NCBI GenBank assembly: GCA_020248985.1
Contig: JADCGL010000039.1
Coordinates: 1-64,000, forward strand
DNA: 64,000 nucleotides
Source: Telmatospirillum sp.
GTDB taxonomy: Bacteria; Pseudomonadota; Alphaproteobacteria; CACIAM-22H2
Reading direction: 5' to 3'
Within the stretch, counting starts at the first letter, position 1; the number at the start of each line of letters is the position of its first letter. Under the pieces are notes generated by a model. That model was not told the DNA's origin. It worked only from the letters and a program-made list of their open reading frames with translations, and made no database searches. The translations under genes and the position numbers were made by a program. Below are positions 34,127 to 43,652 of this stretch, one piece after another.

Positions 34127-34880
34127 CGCCGTCGCCCAAATAGGCTGCGCGCACGTCGACATTGGCGCGGATCTCGTCGGGCTTGCCGGTCGCGATCACG
34201 CGCCCGTAGACAAGTACGCTGATGCGGTCGGCGAGGGCGAACACGACATCCATGTCGTGTTCGATGAGCAGGATGGTTTCTTCGCCCTTGAGTTTGGCGA
34301 GCAAGGCCGTCATGCGCTCGGACTCGTCCTTGCCCATGCCGGCCATCGGCTCGTCGAGCAGCAGCAGGCGCGGGCGCGTGGCAAGCGCCATCGCGATTTC
34401 GAGCTGGCGCTGTTCGCCGTGCGCCAGATTGACCGCGCGCACGTCGGCGCGCGCACCAAGCCCGACGCGTTCGAGGATCGCCGCTGCGGGCTTGCGCAGA
34501 TTTTCGTCGGCGCGCGCGGGCGCCCAGGCGCGGAAATTGTGGCCGTCCTGCGCCTGAACGGCCATCGCGACATTGTCGAGGGCCGTGAAGCCTTTGAAGA
34601 TCTGCGTGATCTGGTAGGAGCGCGCAATGCCAAGGCGTGCGCGCGCATCGACCGTGAGGCCGGTCACGTCGGTGCCCGCAAAGCGGATCGTGCCGGCATT
34701 GGGCAGGATCTCGCCGGCCAACTGGGCGATCAGCGTGGTTTTGCCGGCGCCGTTCGGGCCGATGATCGCGTGGATTTCGCCCTCGCGAATGCCGAGCGAC
34801 ACATTGTCGGTCGCCAGCAACCCGCCGAAGCGCTTCACGAGCCCGTCGACGGCCAGCAGCGATTCAGTGGCTGCCGCCAT
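34119..34880 (-). CDS. livG: Branched-chain-amino-acid-type ABC transporter, ATPase LivG-like
   Basis: A 253-residue ABC ATPase: Walker A IIGPNGAGKTTLI, signature NLAHGEQRQLEIAMAL (His replacing Ser of LSGG, as usual for LivG), Walker B LLLLDEPMAGMG, switch His in LIEHDMDVVF. The ATG at 34880 was chosen by family start; it overlaps livM by 17 bp. Confidence 0.93.
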   Translation of the reverse strand: MAAATESLLAVDGLVKRFGGLLATDNVSLGIREGEIHAIIGPNGAGKTTLIAQLAGEILPNAGTIRFAGTDVTGLTVDARARLGIARSYQITQIFKGFTALDNVAMAVQAQDGHNFRAWAPARADENLRKPAAAILERVGLGARADVRAVNLAHGEQRQLEIAMALATRPRLLLLDEPMAGMGKDESERMTALLAKLKGEETILLIEHDMDVVFALADRISVLVYGRVIATGKPDEIRANVDVRAAYLGDGDA

Positions 34881-35865
34881 GGCGATCCTCCTTGGGCAGG
34901 AACCAGCCGAAGATGCCGCGACGCGCGAACAGCACGAGTAGCAAGAGGATCGGTCCGAAGACGACCATCCAATGCTCGGTATAGTCGGGCAGCGTCTTTT
35001 CGAGGAACAGGAACGCAAGGGCGCCCACGACGGGCCCGATCAGCGTGCCCATGCCGCCCAGAACCACCATCACGATGAGGTCGCCCGAGCGTGTCCAATG
35101 CATGATCGAGGGGCTGATATAGCTTTCGTTGGCGGCGAACAAAGCACCCGCGAGCCCCGCGAGCGCACCCGCCAGCGCAAAGCAGGCGAGCTTGTAGCGG
35201 AAGGTGGCGAAGCCGAGCGCTTTCATGCGGCGCTCGTTCTCGCGGCAACCTTGCACGACCATCCCGAAGCGCGAATTGACGAGGCGGCGCGTTGCGTAGA
35301 GCACCGCGCACAGGATGCCGAAGACGAGATAGTAGAACGCGACGTCGTTTTCCGTGTCGATGAGCCCCAGGATCACCGTGTCGCCGGGGAAGCGCAGCCC
35401 GTCGTCGCCGCCATAGGCGCGCAAGCTCACGAAGAAGAAATAGACCATCTGCGCAAACGCGAGCGTGATCATGATGAAATAGATGCCGGTCGTGCGCAGG
35501 CTCACGAGCCCGATCAGGCCCGCAAGCGCGCCCGACAGCACGACTGCCGCAGTCCACGTGACGAGCACGTTGTGCGTGCCCAGCATCATGCCGAACAGCG
35601 GCACTTCGCGCGCGGCGTGCCAGTTCAAAATCGCAACGATGTAGGCGCCGACGCCGAAAAACGCCGCATGGCCGAGACTGACCATGCCGCCATAGCCCAA
35701 AATCAAATCGAGACTGACCGCCGCGATCGCGAAGATCAGAATGCGGCGGAACTGGGCGATCTGGTAGTCGTTGTCGGTCGCGATCGCGACGAGCGGCAGC
35801 AGGGCGAGGGCCGCCAGCAGCACGATCACAAACCACGTCCGGCGGTCGAGTTTGAGGCCCGTCAT
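34864..35865 (-). CDS. livM: Branched-chain-amino-acid-type ABC transporter, permease LivM-like
   Basis: A 333-residue permease with nine to ten membrane segments. LDLILGYGGMVSLGHAAFFG and YFIMITLAFAQMVYFFF are LivM hallmarks, and the C-terminal VVLGGMGTLIGPVVGALAF matches the pairing region. The ATG at 35865 overlaps the livH stop by 4 bp. Confidence 0.93.
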   Translation of the reverse strand: MTGLKLDRRTWFVIVLLAALALLPLVAIATDNDYQIAQFRRILIFAIAAVSLDLILGYGGMVSLGHAAFFGVGAYIVAILNWHAAREVPLFGMMLGTHNVLVTWTAAVVLSGALAGLIGLVSLRTTGIYFIMITLAFAQMVYFFFVSLRAYGGDDGLRFPGDTVILGLIDTENDVAFYYLVFGILCAVLYATRRLVNSRFGMVVQGCRENERRMKALGFATFRYKLACFALAGALAGLAGALFAANESYISPSIMHWTRSGDLIVMVVLGGMGTLIGPVVGALAFLFLEKTLPDYTEHWMVVFGPILLLLVLFARRGIFGWFLPKEDRHGGSH

Positions 35866-36749
35866 GCGCGCGCCGCAAACAGGCCGGTGGGTTTGAAGAA
35901 CAGCACGAACGCCATCAGGATGTAGATCGCCATTTCGGCGATGGCGGTCGGCAGGCCGAGCTGGGCGGGCACGATGCGCCCGAACGTGTCGACGAGGCCG
36001 ACGATCACGGCTGCCACGAAAGCACCGCGGATCGAGCCGATGCCGCCAATCACGATCACGACGAAGGTCTTGATCAGCATCGCATCGCCCATGCCGACCT
36101 CGACCACGTAGATTGGGCCTGCCATGGCGCCCGCAAGGGCCGCGAGTGCCGCGCCCAGGCCGAACACGAGCATGTAAAGTCGGCTGATATCGACGCCCAA
36201 AGCGCCCACCATCTCGCGGTTGGATGCGCCCGCGCGGATCAGCATGCCAAGCCGCGTGCGCGCAATCAGCCACCACAGCCCCAATGCGACTGCAAGCCCG
36301 ACGGCAAGCACGGCCAGGCGGTAGATCGGGTAGGGAGCCCCCGCGATCAGTTCGACGCGGCCCGAAAGCAAGGGTGGCACGTCCATAAAAATCGAAATCG
36401 GACCCCAGATTATTTTGGTGAGTTCGTTGAAAAACAGAATGAGCCCGAACGTGGCGAGCACCTGGTCGAGATGGTCGCGCGCATAAAGGGTGCGCAGCGC
36501 GATCGCTTCGACGAGAACGCCGACGACGAATGTCGCAAGTATGGCGAGCGGCAAGGCGAGGAAGAAGCTGCCGGTCCATTGCGTGAAGCTGGCGGCGAAA
36601 AAGGCGCCGACCATGTAGAGCGAGCCGTGCGCCAGATTGACCATGTTCATGATGCCGAACACCAGCGTGAGGCCGGCGGCCATCAAAAACAGCGTCACGC
36701 CCAGCTGCAGGCCGTTGAGCGTCTGTTCGAGGAAGAGAAGAAGGGACAA
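35862..36749 (-). CDS. livH: Branched-chain-amino-acid-type ABC transporter, permease LivH-like
   Basis: A 295-residue permease with eight or nine segments. GLTLVFGIMNMVNLAHGSLY near the N-terminus and VIVIGGIGSIRGAFVAAVIV near the C-terminus identify LivH. It follows livK after 66 bp that contain a hairpin. Confidence 0.94.
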   Translation of the reverse strand: MSLLLFLEQTLNGLQLGVTLFLMAAGLTLVFGIMNMVNLAHGSLYMVGAFFAASFTQWTGSFFLALPLAILATFVVGVLVEAIALRTLYARDHLDQVLATFGLILFFNELTKIIWGPISIFMDVPPLLSGRVELIAGAPYPIYRLAVLAVGLAVALGLWWLIARTRLGMLIRAGASNREMVGALGVDISRLYMLVFGLGAALAALAGAMAGPIYVVEVGMGDAMLIKTFVVIVIGGIGSIRGAFVAAVIVGLVDTFGRIVPAQLGLPTAIAEMAIYILMAFVLFFKPTGLFAARA

Positions 36750-36776
36750 AGCGAAATCGTTCCGGAAAAGTAGCCC

Positions 36777-36804
36777 CCCCCGCCGTCTTGCGAACGGCGA
36801 GGGG
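36777..36804 (-). repeat. Intercistronic hairpin between livK and livH
   Basis: CCCC plus CGCCGT (36777-36786) pairs with ACGGCG and GGGG (36794-36804, one bulged A). It lies 12 bases after the livK stop on the minus strand with no T-run. Hairpins at this place often stabilise the binding-protein message relative to the permease genes. Confidence 0.5.
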
Positions 36805-36815
36805 CGGCGTTCAAA

Positions 36816-38000
36816 TCACTTCATCTTGCAGGCGCCGACATAGGCGTCGGCATGGCCCGAGAAGATGATGCCGCGCATCTGGTTCACGAGGCGGCCCTTC
36901 TCGTCCTTGCCGATCTGGGTCAGGTAGTAGTTCTGGATCGGGAAGTGGTTGGTGTTGAATTTGAAGGGCCCGCGCACCGACTGGAAGTTGGCGGTGCGCA
37001 GCGCGTTGCGGAACGCGTCCTTGTTGGCGAGGCTGCCGCCGGTCGCCTTGAGGGCGGCGTCGATCATCATCGCCGCGTCGTAGCTTTGGGCCGCATAGGG
37101 GCTCGGGATGCGGTTGTAAGCCGCTTCGAAATCGGCCACGAACTTCTCGTTGGCCGGATTGCCGAGGCTTTCGGACCAGAAGGTCGACGAGAACATGCCG
37201 ATGGCGGCATCGCCCACGCCGGGCAGGATCGTCTGGTCGGCCGAGAAGGACGGTGCGAACAGCGGGATCTGCTGCATGAGGCCGAGCTGCGCGTATTGGC
37301 GGATGTAAGCCACACCCATGCCGCCCGGATAGAAGATGTAGGTGGCTTCAGGCCGTGCGGCGCGCAAGGCCGCAAGCTCGGCCGCGTAGTCGGTCTGGCC
37401 GAGCTGCGTGTAGACTTCGGCTACCACTTCGCCCTTGAAGAAGCGCTTGAAGCCCGCGAGCGCGTCGCGGCCCGCCGGATAGTTCGGCGCCATGATGTAG
37501 GCCCGCTTGATGCCGGCGTTCGTCATGTGCTGGCCCATGGCTTCGTGCGTATTGTCGTTCTGCCACGAGGCCGAGAAGAAGTTCGGGTTGCAGTCCTTGC
37601 CCGCGAGTTCCGACGGACCCGCATTGCCCGACACCAGGAACACGCCGCGGCGATCTTTGAGGACCGTGTCCGACAGGGCGAGCATGATGTTCGAGAAGAT
37701 GACGCCCGTCACGATGTCGACGCGGTCGCGCTGCACCATGCGCTCGGCCAGCGCTTTGCCGGCATCGGGACGGAACTGGTCGTCGCCGACGATGAGTTCG
37801 GTCGGCACGCCGCCCAAGCGCCCGCCCGCGTGGCGGATCGCGAGGTTGAAGCCGTCGACCATGTCGCGGCCGAGGCCGGCATTGGGGCCGGACTGCGTGG
37901 TGATCAAGCCGATCTTGACGCCCTGCTGGGCGCTTGCGGGCTGGGCCAGCACGGCCGAGGCCGTCAGCGCCAGAGCTGCGAAGAGTGTTTTGTATTTCAT
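36816..38000 (-). CDS. livK: LivK-like periplasmic binding protein
   Basis: A 394-residue periplasmic binding protein with a signal peptide (residues 1 to about 24, ending QPASAQ). The mature start VKIGLITTQSGPNAGLGRDM is the classic LivK/HAAT opening. GNAGPSELAGKDCNPNFF and MAPNYPAGRDALAGFKR are further markers. Proteins in this branch commonly bind aromatic acids, which agrees with the aryl-CoA ligase gene 77 bp upstream. It is the first transporter gene of the unit. Confidence 0.9.
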   Translation of the reverse strand: MKYKTLFAALALTASAVLAQPASAQQGVKIGLITTQSGPNAGLGRDMVDGFNLAIRHAGGRLGGVPTELIVGDDQFRPDAGKALAERMVQRDRVDIVTGVIFSNIMLALSDTVLKDRRGVFLVSGNAGPSELAGKDCNPNFFSASWQNDNTHEAMGQHMTNAGIKRAYIMAPNYPAGRDALAGFKRFFKGEVVAEVYTQLGQTDYAAELAALRAARPEATYIFYPGGMGVAYIRQYAQLGLMQQIPLFAPSFSADQTILPGVGDAAIGMFSSTFWSESLGNPANEKFVADFEAAYNRIPSPYAAQSYDAAMMIDAALKATGGSLANKDAFRNALRTANFQSVRGPFKFNTNHFPIQNYYLTQIGKDEKGRLVNQMRGIIFSGHADAYVGACKMK

Positions 38001-38077
38001 GTCGAGGCTCCCTGTTCTTAGCTATGGGGTTCTTGGTTGTGGGCGGAGTTTCGCAGGCGGATTATCCGGCGGCAAGG

Positions 38078-39718
38078 TCAGGCTTTTGCCGGTTCGCGCA
38101 GGCGGAAGCGCTGCACTTTGCCAGTTTCGGTGCGGGGCAGCGTTTCGAGGAATTCGATAGCGCGCGGATATTTGTAGGGGGCGATGGTCGCTTTGACGTG
38201 GTCCTGCAGTTCTTTGACCGTCGCCGCGTCGGCATGGTTTGCGTCGCGCAGCACGACGAAGGCTTTGACGATCGTGCCGCGTTCGGCGTCGGCAACGCCC
38301 ACGACCGCGCATTCGCGCACCTTGGGATGTTCGATCAGCACGCTTTCGACCTCGGGGCCGGACACGTTGTAGCCGGCCGTCACGATCATGTCGTCGGTGC
38401 GCGCCTGGTACCAGAAATAGCCGTGTTCATCCATTTTGTAGGCATCGCCGGTGAGGTTCCAGCCGTTCTGCACGTATTTGGCTTGGCGCTCGGGATCGGC
38501 CAGATAGCGGCAGCCGGTGGGGCCGCGCACGGCCAAGCGCCCAACCTCGCCGGGCGGCAAGGGCGTGCCGTCGTCGCCGAGGATGCAGGCGGCATAGCCC
38601 GGAATGGCGCGGCCTGTGGCACCAGCGATCATGTCTTCCGGTGCTGCCGCCACGAAGATATGCAGCATCTCGGTGGCCCCCAGCCCGTCGATCAGCCGCA
38701 CGCCGCAGAAACGCTCCCAGGATTCGAACGTCGTCTTGGGCAGATGTTCGCCCGCCGATACGCCGCGGCGCAGCGTGGCAAAGGCTTTGGCGTCAGCATT
38801 GTCGGCGATCGCGCGATAGGCGGTGGGGGCGGTGAACAGAATCGTCGCCTTGCCGTCCGACACGATCTGCGGCAATGCGTCGGGCGAGGCGCGCTCGGCC
38901 AGCAATGTGGATGCGCCGTAGCGCATCGGGAACGTCACCAAGCCGCCGAGCCCGAAGGTGAAGGCCAGCGGCGGCGAGCCGGTGAAGATGTCGTCCGGCG
39001 TGGGATTCAGCACGTAGCGCGGAAACGCGTCGCAGATCGCCATCACGTCGCGATGGAAATGCATCGTGCCCTTGGCCGGCCCCGTGGTGCCCGACGTGAA
39101 CGCGATCAGCGCCACGTCGTCGGCGGCGGTCGGGCAATTGTCGAATAGAGCGGGCTTTGCGGCCATGCGCTTCTCGAGCCCGTCGGCTGCGTCGCCGTTG
39201 AAATAGACGATGTCGCGGCAAATGGGGGCAGCCGCTTTGGCCTTCTCCATCTCGTCGGCCAAGCGCACGTCGCACAAGGCGAGCGCGATCTCCGCCTTCT
39301 GCAGGATGTAGGTCAGTTCCTTGGCGCGCAGCAGCGGCATCGTGGCGACGGCAATGCCGCCCGCCTTCAGAACCGCAAACCAGCACGCGACCATCATCGG
39401 GTTGTTCGCACTACGCAACAGCACGCGATTGCCGGGCTTGAGGCCGCAATCTTCGACGAGAACGCGGGCAATGCGATTGGCCTGCGTCAGCAGATCGGCA
39501 TAGCTCCACACATGCGCGCCGAAGCGAATGCAGGCGCGCCCGCCCCAGCCGCGTGCCACGGCCGCGTCGAGCAGTTCGACGGCCGCGTTGAGGCGGGTCG
39601 GATAGTAGAGCTCCGGCAACGCAAAGAACATTTCGGGCCAAGCCGATTGCGGCGGCAGATTGCGGCGCGCGAAATCGTCGAGATGGGCGGAAGGCGACAG
39701 GCGCGGCGGCTCAGACAT
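38078..39718 (-). CDS. Aryl-CoA ligase, 2-aminobenzoate/benzoate-CoA ligase family
   Basis: A 546-residue acyl-adenylate-forming enzyme. AFTSGTTGPAKGTMHFHRD is the P-loop-like A3 motif, DGLGATEMLHIF the A5 region, LTGDAYKMDEHGYFWYQAR the A7/A8 hinge, and PRTETGKVQRFRL holds the catalytic Lys. The N-terminal AHLDDFARRNLPPQSAWPEM and YYPTRLNAAVELLD resemble the 2-aminobenzoate-CoA ligase group as I recall it. Activation of an aromatic acid to its CoA ester is inferred. It overlaps the oxidoreductase gene by 8 bp. Confidence 0.85.
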   Translation of the reverse strand: MSEPPRLSPSAHLDDFARRNLPPQSAWPEMFFALPELYYPTRLNAAVELLDAAVARGWGGRACIRFGAHVWSYADLLTQANRIARVLVEDCGLKPGNRVLLRSANNPMMVACWFAVLKAGGIAVATMPLLRAKELTYILQKAEIALALCDVRLADEMEKAKAAAPICRDIVYFNGDAADGLEKRMAAKPALFDNCPTAADDVALIAFTSGTTGPAKGTMHFHRDVMAICDAFPRYVLNPTPDDIFTGSPPLAFTFGLGGLVTFPMRYGASTLLAERASPDALPQIVSDGKATILFTAPTAYRAIADNADAKAFATLRRGVSAGEHLPKTTFESWERFCGVRLIDGLGATEMLHIFVAAAPEDMIAGATGRAIPGYAACILGDDGTPLPPGEVGRLAVRGPTGCRYLADPERQAKYVQNGWNLTGDAYKMDEHGYFWYQARTDDMIVTAGYNVSGPEVESVLIEHPKVRECAVVGVADAERGTIVKAFVVLRDANHADAATVKELQDHVKATIAPYKYPRAIEFLETLPRTETGKVQRFRLREPAKA

Positions 39719-41162
39719 GGGCAGGTCCGGCGATTTCGAAGTTGGGGATGGCTAGATCGACGGCGACGACGTTCGACGGCGCGCTGTGGCGGCCGTTTTC
39801 GTCGTAGGCGGTGACGTAGTAGCTGTAGCCAAGCCCGCCCAAGACGAGCTTGTCGGCGTGCTTGGTGCTTTTGACGGCCTCGACGATGGCGGTCGCACCG
39901 CCCGCTTCCGCGCGGTGGATGTCGTAGCCTGCGATTTTGCCGAGCGCTTTTTTCCACGCCAGCCGTACGACGCCGTTTTCGACCGTTGCCGACAATGCGG
40001 CCCCTTCGGTCGGCCATTGCGGCGCTTCGCGCGCTGGGTCGTCGATGGGCGCTTGCGCTAGCCCCTTGGGCCATAGAAAGCAGCTCACAAGTTTGAAATT
40101 CTCGTCGAGTTGTTTGCACACATTGCAGTAGATGCAGCGCAGAATCGCGTCGCTGCGGCCGGCAGCCACTTTCTTGATCCAGTCTGGATCGGCCAGCAAT
40201 TGGCGCGCCATGCCGATCATGTCGGCTTGGCCGGTTGCAAGCAGCCGCTCGGCATCGACGGGATCGCTGATCTTGCCGACCGAAGCGACCGGAATGTCGT
40301 AGCCGTGTTTGTTGATGAAGGCTTTGATGCCGGCGGCGAGGTGTGCATGCGGCAGGGGCGGATAGGCTTCGCCCGGCATGCAGCGATCGCCCGAATAGCC
40401 CGTATAGGGATAGAGTGGCGATCCCTCTTTGTGGACGGCGTCTTCGAACTTGCCGCCGACCGACAGCGAGATGTAGTCGACGCCGAGTTGCGCCATGCGC
40501 AGCGCGATACGTTGGCTGTCGGGCAAGGCGTAGCCGTCTTTGATCGCTTCTTCGGCGAGGAAACGCACGCCGACAGGCCAATCCTTGCCGACCGTTTCGC
40601 GCACGCGCGTCATCACGCGGCCGAACAGGCGCAGGCGGCCTTCGAGCGTACGGCCGTCATACTCGTCCCGTCGCATGTTGCGCCGCGAAAGGAACGAGGA
40701 CAGCGTATAGGCGTGCGCCGAGTGCAGTTCTACGCCGTCGTAGCCTGCTTCGCGTGCGCGTCCCGCAGCGGCAGCGAAGGCATCGACGATCGCGTCTATC
40801 TCCTGAAGCGAAAGTTGGTCGATCGTTTGGCGCCAACCGGAGCGCGCGACCTTCATGAAATGGATGATCTGCGGCACGATCTTGGAGGGGCCCGCATCGT
40901 GCACGCGTGCCACGAGATCGCGATGACCCGGCACGAATTCGTCGCGCGACAGGCGCAAGAGCGGCCCCGATTTCGCCTCGTGCACGGCCATCGCCTCGAC
41001 CACGATAAGCCCGACATGGCCCTGCGCGTAGCGTACATAGCGCTCGACGATGCCCTCGTTCACGTAGCCGTCCTCGCCGGACAGACGCGTGACCATGGCG
41101 GGCACCAATACGCGATTGGGCAGCGTCATTGTGCCGACGCGCAAGGGTTCGAGCAGTTTCAT
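39711..41162 (-). CDS. OYE-family Fe-S flavin oxidoreductase with C-terminal Fn3-like domain
   Basis: A 483-residue protein. Residues 1 to about 340 form an Old Yellow Enzyme barrel ([34 protein letters not shown]), followed by a [4Fe-4S] cysteine pattern C343-x2-C346-x2-C349-x11-C361 similar to trimethylamine dehydrogenase. Those relatives continue with FAD/NADH domains; here residues about 381-472 instead look like a fibronectin type III beta-sandwich ([39 protein letters not shown]). It sits where related clusters carry a monooxygenase-OYE fusion. Its ATG overlaps the acyl-CoA dehydrogenase stop by 4 bp. Confidence 0.85.
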   Translation of the reverse strand: MKLLEPLRVGTMTLPNRVLVPAMVTRLSGEDGYVNEGIVERYVRYAQGHVGLIVVEAMAVHEAKSGPLLRLSRDEFVPGHRDLVARVHDAGPSKIVPQIIHFMKVARSGWRQTIDQLSLQEIDAIVDAFAAAAGRAREAGYDGVELHSAHAYTLSSFLSRRNMRRDEYDGRTLEGRLRLFGRVMTRVRETVGKDWPVGVRFLAEEAIKDGYALPDSQRIALRMAQLGVDYISLSVGGKFEDAVHKEGSPLYPYTGYSGDRCMPGEAYPPLPHAHLAAGIKAFINKHGYDIPVASVGKISDPVDAERLLATGQADMIGMARQLLADPDWIKKVAAGRSDAILRCIYCNVCKQLDENFKLVSCFLWPKGLAQAPIDDPAREAPQWPTEGAALSATVENGVVRLAWKKALGKIAGYDIHRAEAGGATAIVEAVKSTKHADKLVLGGLGYSYYVTAYDENGRHSAPSNVVAVDLAIPNFEIAGPAHV

Positions 41163-42328
41163 GGGCCAGCTTCCGCCGCAAAGGCGGCCAAGGTTTGGCC
41201 CGCGATCACAAGTTTCTGGATCTCGCTCGTGCCTTCGTAGATGCGCAGCGCCCGCACCTCGCGATAGAGGCGTTCGACGACATTGCCCGCGACCACGCCC
41301 TGGCCGCCATGCAGTTGCACGGCACGGTCGGCCGCGCGCTGGGCCATCTCGGTCGCGTAGAGCTTTGCCATCGACGCTTCGCGCGTGACGCGGACACCTT
41401 GCACGTCCTTAGTCCACGCTGCGCGGTAGACGAGCAGTGCAGCCGCGTCGATTTCAGTCGCCATGTCGGCAAGAGCCGCTTGCGTGAGCTGGAAATCGGC
41501 AAGCTTGCTGCCGAAGGCTTCGCGCGCGCGCGTATAGGTCAACGCCTCGTCGAGGGCGCGGCGCGCAAAGCCGAGAGCCGCGGCGGCAACCGTCGAGCGG
41601 AAGATGTCGAGCGTCGCCATTGCGATCTTGAAGCCGTCGCCGGGCTGCCCGAGCATTGCGTCAGCGGGCACAAACGCCTTGTCGAAGCGCAGCGTGGCAA
41701 GGGGGTGGGGTGCTATCGTCTCGATTCGCGCTTCGATCGCAAGACCCTGCTGGTTGGCATCGACGACGAATGCCGACAGACCTTTCGCACCCGGTGCCTC
41801 GCCCGTGCGCGCGAACACCACATAGTGCCCGGCAATGCCGCCGTTCGAAATCCAGGTCTTGCGCCCGTCAAGCACGAAGCCGTTGCCGCTGCGCATGGCT
41901 TGGAGCCGCAGGGCCGAGACGTCCGATCCGCCCTCGGGCTCCGACAGCGCAAACGCCGCCAAGCTTTTGCCCGTACGCACGGCAGGAAGGTACGCAGCCT
42001 TCTGCGCATCGCTGCCGAACAGTAGGATCGGCCCCGTTCCGAGCCCTTGCATGGCGAACGCAAAATCGGCGAGGCCCGAGCGATAGGAGAGATGTTCGCG
42101 CGCCACGCACAGGCTGCGCACGTCGTGTTTTTCGGCGGGCACGGCAAGATCGAGAAACCCCGCGACAGCCAAAGCCTGCGCAAATTCTTTGGTCAGCGAA
42201 TCTGGGTCGCCATGGTCGACCGCGCGTGGCTCGAGCGTTTCGCGCCCGAACGCGTCCAACCGTTTCGCGAGTGCACGGTGGCTTGCGTCGAAAAACGGCC
42301 AAGCGAGGTAGGAGCGGTCCGCCATCAA
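41159..42328 (-). CDS. Acyl-CoA dehydrogenase
   Basis: A 389-residue flavoprotein of the acyl-CoA dehydrogenase family. [15 protein letters not shown] and [17 protein letters not shown] are the FAD/substrate signatures, and the C-terminal [36 protein letters not shown] includes the catalytic-base region YEGTSE. It overlaps its neighbours by 4 bp on both sides, so it belongs to the same operon. It probably oxidises a ring-derived or side-chain acyl-CoA. Confidence 0.92.
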   Translation of the reverse strand: MMADRSYLAWPFFDASHRALAKRLDAFGRETLEPRAVDHGDPDSLTKEFAQALAVAGFLDLAVPAEKHDVRSLCVAREHLSYRSGLADFAFAMQGLGTGPILLFGSDAQKAAYLPAVRTGKSLAAFALSEPEGGSDVSALRLQAMRSGNGFVLDGRKTWISNGGIAGHYVVFARTGEAPGAKGLSAFVVDANQQGLAIEARIETIAPHPLATLRFDKAFVPADAMLGQPGDGFKIAMATLDIFRSTVAAAALGFARRALDEALTYTRAREAFGSKLADFQLTQAALADMATEIDAAALLVYRAAWTKDVQGVRVTREASMAKLYATEMAQRAADRAVQLHGGQGVVAGNVVERLYREVRALRIYEGTSEIQKLVIAGQTLAAFAAEAGP

Positions 42329-43149
42329 TTGCCCTCAAAGACGGGTTTTTGCTTGGCGGCGAAGGCGCGGTAGGCGCGCGCAAAATCTTCGGTCTGCATG
42401 CAGATCGCTTGCGCCTGCGCCTCTGCTTCGATGGCTTGCGACACGCTCATGTTCCATTGATGGTCGAGGGCCGTCTTTGTCATCGCATGTGCAAAGGTCG
42501 GGCCGTCGGCAAGGTCTTTGGCGAAGGTGCGCGCTTCCGCCAGCAGCGTCTCGGGCGCGCAGAGACGATTGAAAAAGCCCCAGCGTTCGCCCTCGGGCCC
42601 GGCGAGACTGCGACCGGTGTAGAGAAGTTCTGCCGCGCGCCCTTGACCCACGATGCGTGGCAGGATGCTGCAAGCTCCCATGTCGCAGCCCGCCAAGCCG
42701 ACGCGCACGAACAGATACGCGACTTTCGTGCGCTCGGTGCCGAAGCGCAGATCGGCCGCCATGGCGATGGCGGCACCGGCACCCGCGCATACGCCGTCTA
42801 TTGCGGCCACGACCGTTTGCGGACAGCCGCGGATCGCGCGCACGAGATCGCCCGTCAGCCGTGTGAAGCGCAGCAGGTCGGGCATCTCCATGTCGACGAG
42901 CGGACCGATGATCTCGTGCACGTCGCCGCCGGAACAGAAATTGCCGCCCGCACCGGTGATCACGACCGCTTTGATCTCGCGGGAATCGACGAGACTTGCG
43001 AACAGGTCGCGCAATTCGGCGTAGCTTTCGAAAGTCAGCGGATTTTTGCGCTCGGGCCGGTTCAGCGTAACGGTCGCAACCTTGCCATCGACCGCCCAAA
43101 GAAAATGTGTGGCGCGATAGGCTTTCGCATCGAAGTTCTTGAAGCTCAT
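42325..43149 (-). CDS. Enoyl-CoA hydratase family protein
   Basis: A 274-residue crotonase. [14 protein letters not shown] is the first oxyanion-hole motif and [19 protein letters not shown] the second; the region [20 protein letters not shown] replaces the usual hydratase Glu motif, so it may be a hydrolase, isomerase or ring-processing enzyme. This subgroup is the one found next to aromatic-CoA ligases. 4-bp overlaps with the MarR and acyl-CoA dehydrogenase genes. Confidence 0.9.
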   Translation of the reverse strand: MSFKNFDAKAYRATHFLWAVDGKVATVTLNRPERKNPLTFESYAELRDLFASLVDSREIKAVVITGAGGNFCSGGDVHEIIGPLVDMEMPDLLRFTRLTGDLVRAIRGCPQTVVAAIDGVCAGAGAAIAMAADLRFGTERTKVAYLFVRVGLAGCDMGACSILPRIVGQGRAAELLYTGRSLAGPEGERWGFFNRLCAPETLLAEARTFAKDLADGPTFAHAMTKTALDHQWNMSVSQAIEAEAQAQAICMQTEDFARAYRAFAAKQKPVFEGN

Positions 43150-43652
43150 GGCTGCACCCCGGCGGCGGAGATCTTGAGTTTGGCGAGCAAGGTCAGCAAG
43201 CGTTTGAGATCGCCTTCGTCGAGGCCGGCGAATGCCGCATCGATCCAGCTTTCGTGCGGTCCCAGCATGGCCTCGAAGGCGCGCAAGCCCTTGGGTGTGA
43301 GCTTGACGCGCGCCGAGCGGCGATCTTTGGCTTGCGCCACGCGCACGATGAGACGGTCCGCGACAAGACCCTCGACGAGGCCCGTCACGTTGCCCGCCGA
43401 CACCATCATGCGCTGCGACAACTCGCCCATCGTGAGGCCGTCATCGTTGCCTTGGCTCTGTGCGCGCGCGAGCTGCGACAGCACGTCGAAACGCGGCAGC
43501 GTGATGTCGAAGCTCTCGCGCAGATTGGCGCGCACGCGCCGCTCGACCAGATTGGCGCAGGTCAGCAGTCGCAGCCACGCGCGCAGCTGCAGATGCTGCG
43601 AGTTTTCGTGCCCCTGTTCGCGGTCGCCCGCGCGTTCGTTGGCAAGGCTCAT
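43146..43652 (-). CDS. MarR-family transcriptional regulator
   Basis: A 168-residue MarR protein. The winged helix is visible as [30 protein letters not shown] followed by [17 protein letters not shown]. It is the second gene of the operon, overlapping both neighbours by 4 bp, and very probably represses the operon until an aromatic acid or its CoA ester binds. The palindrome at 44465-44490 is the likely operator. Residue strings above are consecutive in the protein but are given as separate motif parts: [18 protein letters not shown] is the recognition region. Confidence 0.9.
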   Translation of the reverse strand: MSLANERAGDREQGHENSQHLQLRAWLRLLTCANLVERRVRANLRESFDITLPRFDVLSQLARAQSQGNDDGLTMGELSQRMMVSAGNVTGLVEGLVADRLIVRVAQAKDRRSARVKLTPKGLRAFEAMLGPHESWIDAAFAGLDEGDLKRLLTLLAKLKISAAGVQP

